NCBI RefSeq assembly: GCF_026151205.1 | Contig: NC_087083.1 | Location: forward strand, 14,072,944 to 14,136,943 | Direction: 5' to 3' | Length of the DNA stretch: 64,000 bases | Source of the DNA: Bolinopsis microptera | Taxonomy: Eukaryota > Ctenophora > Tentaculata > Lobata > Bolinopsidae | Part shown: positions 56,771-64,000 of the stretch, in pieces | How positions within the stretch are numbered: the first letter of the stretch is position 1 | How the letters are laid out: each line of letters begins with the position of its first letter | Translations under genes and position numbers: made by a program | Notes under the pieces: generated by a model | Databases searched by the model: none | The model's input: only the letters and a program-made list of their open reading frames with translations | Told to the model about the DNA's origin: nothing

Positions 56771-57889
56771 CAGGAACCCGTCTAACCCTAAAGCGGTGTC
56801 AAGACTCGAGAGACTAAAATAATTATTACCTATTTAATTCGCGTTTTTGACACCACTTGAGAGTCCAAATTTTGGGCACTAAAATTATTATTCCTTGGCC
56901 AATTTTTTATTTTTTCATGCTGATTTGAAGGCCATTAAAGCATTTGACCCAGTCAAAAAAGTTTCAGTTGTATATGTTTTACGGTTTTTGCGGAAAGTCG
57001 CGTTAAAGTTGATGCCGTGGTGTCAGTAAAATGGCACGGATATATACACATTATATATATATATATCGTCTCGCTTTATATATAGTAAGATGGCCCCTTA
57101 TTTGACTCAATGATGAACGTCTGATATCATACAACTTTAACATCTACAGGATGTAAAATATTGTATAAATATAATAATTGTATAATATAAGCAAGTTTTT
57201 GACCTCGATGAATTCAAGAATGCTGTACAATATTATTTTCACAGCAGCTAAATATACCTTCCTTTTGTGTGTGCCACCTTCGTTCTAGCGACACATTTGT
57301 TGACAACAAGGAAAAATATTTCCATTTTATAGGTGTCAGGATTTTAACGGTTGAATATTCATTATTTACATTGTTAACGTATTATGTGTAGCATAATGTA
57401 TATTTTATGCTTTGTAGAGTTTTGTTTGGCCTTCAATATTAACCTTGTTATTTAGATAGTTTACTTTATTTTGTTCGTCAGCTGTATTCGATGTGAATTT
57501 TGGTTGGGAGGGGATGCATATTTTTAACCAATCAGCACTCACTAATGACCAATCATACTCTAGAATCACATCACGTGTCTAATTTATATGTTTCACCTCC
57601 CCAACATAACAATTGTTATTGAAGTAAAAGTGCTGGCAAGCATTTATCTCAGGAAGCGTACAATTTGTTCATTTATAATGTCAGAGTGAAATATCTGAAA
57701 TTCTTAAATTAAAATCAGGAGAAGTCTTAATTTCCCTAGTCGAGGTTTGAGGTTTGAGGTTTGAGGTTTCAGGGTTCAGGTTTGAGGTTTGAGGGTGCAA
57801 TTGCCCTTAAAGATTTTATATTTTCTGCTGAAACCCTGAAAACACAGAACCTTATCAGCGGGAATCAAGTTACCAGTATTACCGTAATA
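56771..57889. other. No gene seen
   Basis: AT-rich DNA with a TATATA run at about 57050 and a short 7-bp GGTTTGA repeat at about 57743-57790. The block TTTCACCTCCCC ... TTCATTTATAATGTCAGAGTG (57590-57690) also occurs near 52335-52435, so a dispersed repeat is present. Confidence 0.45.
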
Positions 57890-58670
57890 TAAATATCTCC
57901 GGGATTTCGACGCGGGATCATATTATCACTCAGCCCGGCCCGCTGTTAGATAAACATCTCAAGGTGATATCATCCCGCCCCGGAAATTTGTATAAACCCG
58001 GCCCGCTTTTTAGTCGTAACTGATGTTTATCATTCAATTCTCCGACTTACAATAATCAATGATACTGCTGATTAGAACTCGATAATAGTAGAACAGTTAG
58101 ACGCGCGATCACGTGGGCGCGTCACGTGCGTACCACGTGCCACCAATAGCATACGCCGAGTCTATACCACGTGACACGAAAGCGCACCACGTGATATGAA
58201 ACATCGTAACCGTCCACTTCTTTTACACGCAAATTCCTGGGAACGTTGCCAAAGCAGCTAATTCTTGGAATTTCTCCAACGCGTGGCGTGAGAAGTTGGC
58301 GATTAGCCAGCTACCCTTGTCCGTGCCCTAAAAATAGTATTGTTTTGCTTGCTCTCCTTCCAGCTCTTGTTCCTGCTAACGTTCAAGCTATTGCTCCACT
58401 ATGACAGATCGGTTTGACATTCAGATTGATGAACTGCTTTCCAATCGTGTTCCGAAATCCCTTGTCGAAATCGCCGGAGATAATTATAATCCATAAACAC
58501 TTCACGCTCAGGGCTAAATAAATGTAATCCCTCAGCTGGCGCTTCGGGATTACATATTAACACAAAACTCGTGCGCTGCGCGCACTCGTATGTGTTTATC
58601 AGATCATCCCGCTAGCGCGGGATGATCTGTTATATAAACCCTTTGCGTGGCGGGTTTATGTTATTATGGC
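57890..58670. other. Hairpin-rich block with CACGTG cluster
   Basis: Contains several GC-rich inverted repeats. CAGATCATCCCGC with its exact reverse complement around TAGC (58601-58630) is the strongest; GTAATCCC/GGGATTAC and TAAACCC/GGGTTTA are others. Two copies of GCCCGGCCCGCT lie at about 57934 and 58006. Five CACGTG boxes occur in 58110-58194, beside a CCAATAG box. A 31-codon frame starting MTDRFDIQIDELL (58400-58495) follows but is unsupported. It may be a mobile element of unrecognised type or a promoter-like region. Confidence 0.5.
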
Positions 58671-59014
58671 TACTCTGAGAACCAACCAACCGTTACCTAG
58701 CAGCAGAGATAATAGTGTGCCAGATGTAACGAATGGGAGGGCTCTACAGAGTGACGCAAGAGCAATGACTTAACTTTAGGCCTTACTCCGTCTACAGTTA
58801 TAGAGCTCAAATTTCACATTTCATTATATGTCAGGACCATGATCACAACGGTTTGTGTGTTATACTGTGATGCTGTCGTTTGGAAAATTTCAGTTTCGTT
58901 CTGGTAAATTAAATAAACACCTTCTAGGTTTACTAGCTGGTGTTTTACTGATTTAACTTGTTCTCGTTAATTCTTTAAGTCAAGTCAGGGACATTTTCTT
59001 CGAAAAAAGTGCAC

Positions 59015-59195
59015 ATTTAGAGGTACATTTAGAGGTACATTTAGAGGTACATTTAGAGGTACATTTAGAGGTACATTTAGAGGTACATTTAGAGGTATAT
59101 TTAGAGGTATATCTAGAGGTATATTTAGAGGTATATTTAGAGGTACATTTAGAGGTACATTTAGAGGTACATTTAGAGGTACATTTAGAGGTAAA
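59015..59195. repeat. 12-bp ACATTTAGAGGT array
   Basis: About 15 copies of the 12-bp ACATTTAGAGGT, with ATATTTAGAGGT variants in the middle. Confidence 0.95.
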
Positions 59196-59219
59196 TTTCA
59201 ATGTACACAGTCAGTCCCT

Positions 59220-60028
59220 TTGTAAACTTATTAATATTAATGGCTAGAGTGATTGATAACAATAACATGTACATTGTACATTATAGTTGAAGGTTGTACC
59301 TATGAAATTATTCTGTTTGTTGGAGTATTGAGAGCAACTATACCATGAGGCCTATAAGAGTATAAGCCAGGAGTATACATGAGATGAGCTGTTTAGAGTC
59401 TTGTTGCTTTATAAGGTATAGTTTTACACTATGTGTAGTGTTCATTCCTTCAGTCGTTATGATCAAACTAAAGAATCGATTCTCTCATTCAATACCACCT
59501 AAACTAGACCGAAACCTCTAACTAGTGCGATGTTTATACCCCCTTCTGACACCATAATCGCTATACTTACTGTCCGATGAGCAGGGGCTTTTAGGAAGTT
59601 CAATTGCTATACTTGATAATCACGTTAATTAAGTTTGACTTTAGTTCCTAACCATATTAAAGTACACACTTCCGATACAACCAAATTGTAGAGGCACACT
59701 TCTCTCCTTTACATATTTATTGTTGAAGTAAAGTAAGGCACACTCCTTACTGTTGTATCAGACACGCTTCTGATACAACCAAATTGCACTTCTCTCCTTT
59801 TTTTGTTCTTGATATCGGGGCACACTTTCCGATCGTTTGATACTAGTGAGTGTAGACTGTCATAGATAGGAACGCCCACTTTCTCGCCACGTAGACCACG
59901 TAAAGTTATACTAGTTAGTTTACTAAGACCAGTTTACAACAATGTTGAGTTCTTAACTGAAAGCGTTCTCATTTTATGACAACAATAGCGAAAGAAGGAG
60001 TGGCGTGCCACACCCACTGTTATCTATG
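59220..60028. other. No gene seen
   Basis: AT-rich DNA with diverged direct repeats of CTTCCGATACAACCAAATTG type between about 59660 and 59800. Confidence 0.4.
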
Positions 60029-63000
60029 AAATTTTAGGCACTATCCGTCGCGGAGTCGAGTCCGCGGCGGAGCCGCCGGACTCCGAGCGGACTCCGGCGG
60101 AGCCGCCGGACTCCGAGCGGACTCCGGCGGTGCTCCGCCAAAATGTATTTACAGTGGACTTGAGTACATTTTGGCGGACTCCGAGCGGAGCCGAGCGGAC
60201 TCCGAGCGGACTTTAAAGTCCGCCGCGGACTCCGAGCGGCTCCGCGGCGGCTCGGCGGAGTGTCCGCCGCGGACTAAGCCACTAGGCGGACTCCGGTCCG
60301 CCGCGGACTCCGGCGGAGTGCTTGGCGGACTCCGCCGGACCTCTCCGCCAGACTTGAATCCGGCGGAGCTTGGCGGAGTCCGCCAGCTCGGCGGACTCCG
60401 CTCGGAGTCCGCCGGACTCCAACAGAGTCCACTGACTTCCGACCTCCGTCTTCCGACCCTCGGCTAAATTTGTCACGTGACATACAACATAGCATTTTGC
60501 AATATTGTGGTCAGATGAAAAGGTCGCTAGTGATAAACCTTAACCATTACCCTCACAATGTCAATAGTGTACAACTCTAGTCCTAACTTTGACCCTATAA
60601 TGTATAAACGTTGACCCTAACCCTCCACCAAACCGTCCGCAGCGAAATATCAATGTCATTGACTGGTCACGTGACCAAAACAATTTTTGTCATATTATCT
60701 CATATGGGGAAGCGTTTTTAGTTTTACCCTACACGTTGCATGTGGCGTCATTCGGCCGGATCCCAGCAAGCAAAAATACGTCGACCATCACAGGACGACG
60801 CCAGCCAGCACTCTCTACGCTCTTCGAGCTCCGATCGTCCTGTGACGAAGTAAGGACGAAGCCTGAGGTCCTCAGGTAACATCGACCACCGATTGAAAAT
60901 TCAAAGATTTTTTGACATAAAGGTCAAATGTAAAACTAAAATCTTGATGCTGATTGATTGACGACGTCAATTTTTGAGCACAGCGCGAGCGCATGCGGAA
61001 AAGGACCGCGTAGCTAGTCAAGATGTTGATAAATATTTGGCTTGTGGCGCGATGTGTTGCTCTAACTATAGCCCTTTCGCTTGCAGTAGCGCGCGACCAA
61101 ATTATCTTTTGGTGCATCAAAAATTAGTGCCTCAGACGATTGCATCAGATACATTGGTTTTTGATGTAGTGCCTCAAGGGCCCCAGACGAGTGCCCCAAG
61201 TTCCCCAAACAAGTGCCCCAAACGAGTGCCCCAGTCTTGATCTTGATATGATTCAATTTTTAAAAATTTCTCAGTTATTAAGTCAATAATTGCCACATGT
61301 TATGTGTCCCTCACTGCGCGCGCAGTGAGGTATATCTGATATCAGCTCATAAACTTTATTGTTTATGATAAATAAATTATATTATCAAACTACGCCAAGT
61401 TGGTACGGTGGAGTTTAGTTTATACTAGACTCTAGTGGGCGTTATAGAAGAAACCTTACAGTTACTTAGCCAGCTAATCTCAAGGTCGTTTCTCTCACCA
61501 GAGGCGCGGCAAAATTCACCGAGCATTAAGGAACGCGCGCTGGGTAAGAAGTAGGTAGTGCGCCATCGACAGTGAGCCGCGCGTGCCGACTGAAGGATGG
61601 TTTTTTAGCGCTAATTTCGGCCAGCACAATTTTCTTCAAACAAATAGATATAGAGTATCCTTCCCGACCTCCAATTGCAACAAAAATTGGTAAGCTTACT
61701 CATAAACTTACAAGGAAAGTGTCCGAAAAATTTAAAGCATATCCAACCATCACACATTATGTTACAGCTAAAAGCAGCGTATTTTGCCCCATTTTTATTA
61801 CTATATCAACTCCGATATCCACCAAATTTTTCGGACAGTTGTGAAAGCCCAATTGGAAGGTCGTCGCCAATTTCCAGAATGATCTCATTTAAGGAACTGA
61901 AGATAAATCCGAATAATACGACAAAAATGGTCAAATTTGGACGAATTTGGTCAAATTACGCGACTTTTACAGCTACTTTTGCTCCAAAAGCCGCGCACCA
62001 TCAAATATGGCACCTAGGCGAAACTCACTGATCTTTCCAAAAAGGTATAACAAATTTGGTATTGTGAAAATTCTCACAGTCTCTAGAAAACAGTGGTACA
62101 AAAATTTTTTAAATCCAAGCAACTTTATTTTTATCGTGCACCCCCTATAAGAAGAAACCTAGCCAGAGTGGAAGTCGGCGCCCTCATTAAATTTTTGGAG
62201 AAAATCGCTCGCGCTCGCCAAAATTTGGACCAGGACGATGTCCTAGCCTGGCAGCTCATTGCGCGTCGCAACGAGCTTTGTTGTTCGTCGACGTGCGACG
62301 AGCAACGAGAAAAATTGCGTGGCGCGTCGGGTGGCACATCTTAACGGGTGATACGCGTATAAATTTCGATCGCTGACGTACTACAGCGAACATCACAGCT
62401 GCGAGTGGCGTCAGCTAGTAGGATTTCATCCTACAATGCAAGGCACATCGCGTTCATTTAGCTAACCAGGTGCTTTCGCGCCGCTGCGGGCGCGCTTGTT
62501 CCACAAGTCATTTCCGGCGGTCGCGCGCTACTGCAAGCGAGAGGGCTATAGTTAGAGCAACACATCGCGCCACAAGCCAAATATTTATCAACATCTTGAC
62601 TAGCTACGCGGTCCTTTTCCGCATGCGCTCGCGCTGTGCTCAAAAATTGACGTCGTCAATCAATCAGCATCAAGATTTTAGTTTTACATTTGACCTTTAT
62701 GTCAAAAAATCTTTGAATTTTCAATCGGTGGTCGATGTTACCTGAGGACCTCAGGCTTCGTCCTTACTTCGTCACAGGACGATCGGAGCTCGAAGAGCGT
62801 AGAGAGTGCTGGCTGGCGTCGTCCTGTGATGGTCGACGTATTTTTGCTTGCTGGGATCCGGCCGAATGACGCCACATGCAACGTGTAGGGTAAAAATTGT
62901 TTTGGTCACGTGACCAGTCAATGACATTGATATTTCGCTGCGGACGGTTTGGTGGAGGGTTAGGGTCAACGTTTATACATTATAGGGTCAAAGTTAGGAC

Positions 63001-63456
63001 TAGAGTTGTACACTATTGACATTGTGAGGGTAATGGTTAAGGTTTATCACTAGCGACCTTTTCATCTGACCACAATATTGCAAAATGCTATGTTGTATGT
63101 CACGTGACAAATTTAGCCGAGGGTCGGAAGACGGAGGTCGGAAGTCAGTGGACTCTGTTGGAGTCCGGCGGACTCCGAGCGGAGTCCGCCGAGCTGGCGG
63201 ACTCCGCCAAGCTCCGCCGGACTCCGCCGGATTCAAGTCTGGCGGAGAGGTCCGGCGGAGTCCGCCAAGCACTCCGCCGGAGTCCGCGGCGGACCGGAGT
63301 CCGCCTAGTGGCTTAGTCCACTAGTCCACATTTTGGCGGAGCACCGCCGGAGTCCGCTCGGAATCCGGCGGCTCCGCCGGAGTCCGCTCGGAGTCCGCTC
63401 GGAGTCCGGCGGCTCCGCCGCGGACTCGACTCCGCGACGGATAGTGCCAAATTTTA
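60029..63456. mobile_element. 3.4-kb foldback transposon with 8-bp target duplication
   Basis: The element (60037-63448) starts GGCACTATCCGTCGCGG and ends with the reverse complement. AAATTTTA flanks both sides exactly (60029-60036 and 63449-63456). The left arm is 60037-61098 and the right arm 62519-63448, nearly identical except for indels in the GC-rich outer part made of GGACTCCGAGCGGACTCCGG-type units. The spacer (61099-62518) has a CCTCACTGCGCGCGCAGTGAGG palindrome and only short frames; no transposase was recognised. An 8-bp duplication is used by hAT, P, Merlin and a few other superfamilies; the GGC start does not clearly fit one. Probably mobilised in trans. Confidence 0.88.
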
Positions 63457-64000
63457 CGCAACTTTTAGAAAATCTAAGTTTACGGTAATTTTTAGCATCT
63501 GGGTACCAGAAATTTCACCCATTTTAACTTAAATCCCTGACACGTTTGGGTTGGCCATAGACTATAAAGTTTAAAATGAAGTTGGGGTAAAGTTAGGGTT
63601 AGATGTGTTCGTAAAGTCACATGCTCAGGTTGGAATGTGGTGTAGATTATAGTTGTAGTTGTACATTAGCAGCTGAGCATTAGTTATTAGCTTGAACATT
63701 GCCAACCTCCAGTGACTTTAGAAATATTTTGGTTGAAGTTACCGAGCTTGCAGTAGCAGAGAATTATTCCATATTCATACAGTGAACTAAAAAATATTGC
63801 GTTAAATCATCTCGTAATCAGTAATAACATTATGTAAAATATTTCATCTCCGTCAGACAAACCAGATAATGTTCACTTTTCTCGACTTGTTAACGGTACA
63901 TTCTGTTACGCTAATGTTTGCTGGTGGCCCAGTAATATTACTGATTTTGTAAATTTAACTTTGTATCAATTAAAAGTAATAAAACCATGGAGCCTTGTTA
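63457..64000. other. No gene seen
   Basis: AT-rich flank of the foldback element, with no convincing coding frame to the window end. Confidence 0.4.

Noticed and set aside
60171-60495. ORFs in the GGACTCCG-rich arms
   Set aside because: Low-complexity GC-rich inverted repeat; the same peptides appear in the opposite arm by symmetry.
61572-62344. Small ORFs in the foldback spacer as a transposase
   Set aside because: Short, overlapping in different frames and without recognisable catalytic motifs.

Overview
This is eukaryotic, almost certainly invertebrate animal, nuclear DNA. It is AT-rich, its genes are split by GT-AG introns, and it carries a LINE, a tRNA-derived SINE, several MITE-like foldback elements and very large minisatellite arrays. 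Gene content (a LAT-type SLC7 amino-acid transporter, a rhodopsin-class GPCR, an SV2/SVOP-like MFS transporter, a CWC27-like exon) is metazoan. I cannot fix the phylum; a non-bilaterian or other invertebrate would fit. All gene models here were assembled by hand from reading frame, splice consensus and intron phase; there is no transcript evidence.

Layout. 1-1700: an 11-bp minisatellite, then intergenic DNA. 1701-16756 (+): a 14-exon LAT-type transporter of 521 aa. 16757-19590: intergenic, with a MITE and a three-copy repeat. 19591-20811 (+): a three-exon single-pass membrane protein of 266 aa, followed by a 12-bp minisatellite. 21788-21910 (-): an isolated exon with the CWC27 signature. 22560-26545: a pair of inverted repeats about 3.2 kb apart, with a MITE inside. 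26588-45393 (+): an 8-exon rhodopsin-class GPCR whose introns hold an 8.6-kb array of a 50-bp unit, a SINE, nested MITEs, a complete MFS transporter gene on the opposite strand (38288-39970) and several 9-bp, 21-bp and 46-bp arrays. 46058-50207 (+): a LINE with a partial SGNH-like ORF1 and an intact 1208-codon endonuclease/reverse-transcriptase ORF2. 50.6-57 kb: duplicated repeat segments, two foldback elements, two LINE remnants and a three-exon gene (-) for a small GPI-anchored Cys-rich protein. 57.9-58.7 kb: a hairpin-rich stretch with five CACGTG boxes. 60029-63456: a 3.4-kb foldback element with about 1-kb arms and a perfect 8-bp target duplication.

The most striking signal is how the minisatellites relate to the genes. 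Many are tandem copies of an exon-intron junction of the gene they lie in. The LAT gene has about 25 copies of the exon-4 donor, about 37 of the exon-7 donor, about 38 of the exon-12 donor and 53 of the exon-13 acceptor. The GPCR has about 165 copies of its exon-2 acceptor. Two- and three-copy versions at other junctions look like early stages of the same process. In the 53-copy array the unit is 84 bp, has no stop in the coding frame, and each copy carries a polypyrimidine-CAG acceptor. Splicing to an upstream copy would therefore add 28-residue hydrophobic segments to the transporter in frame.
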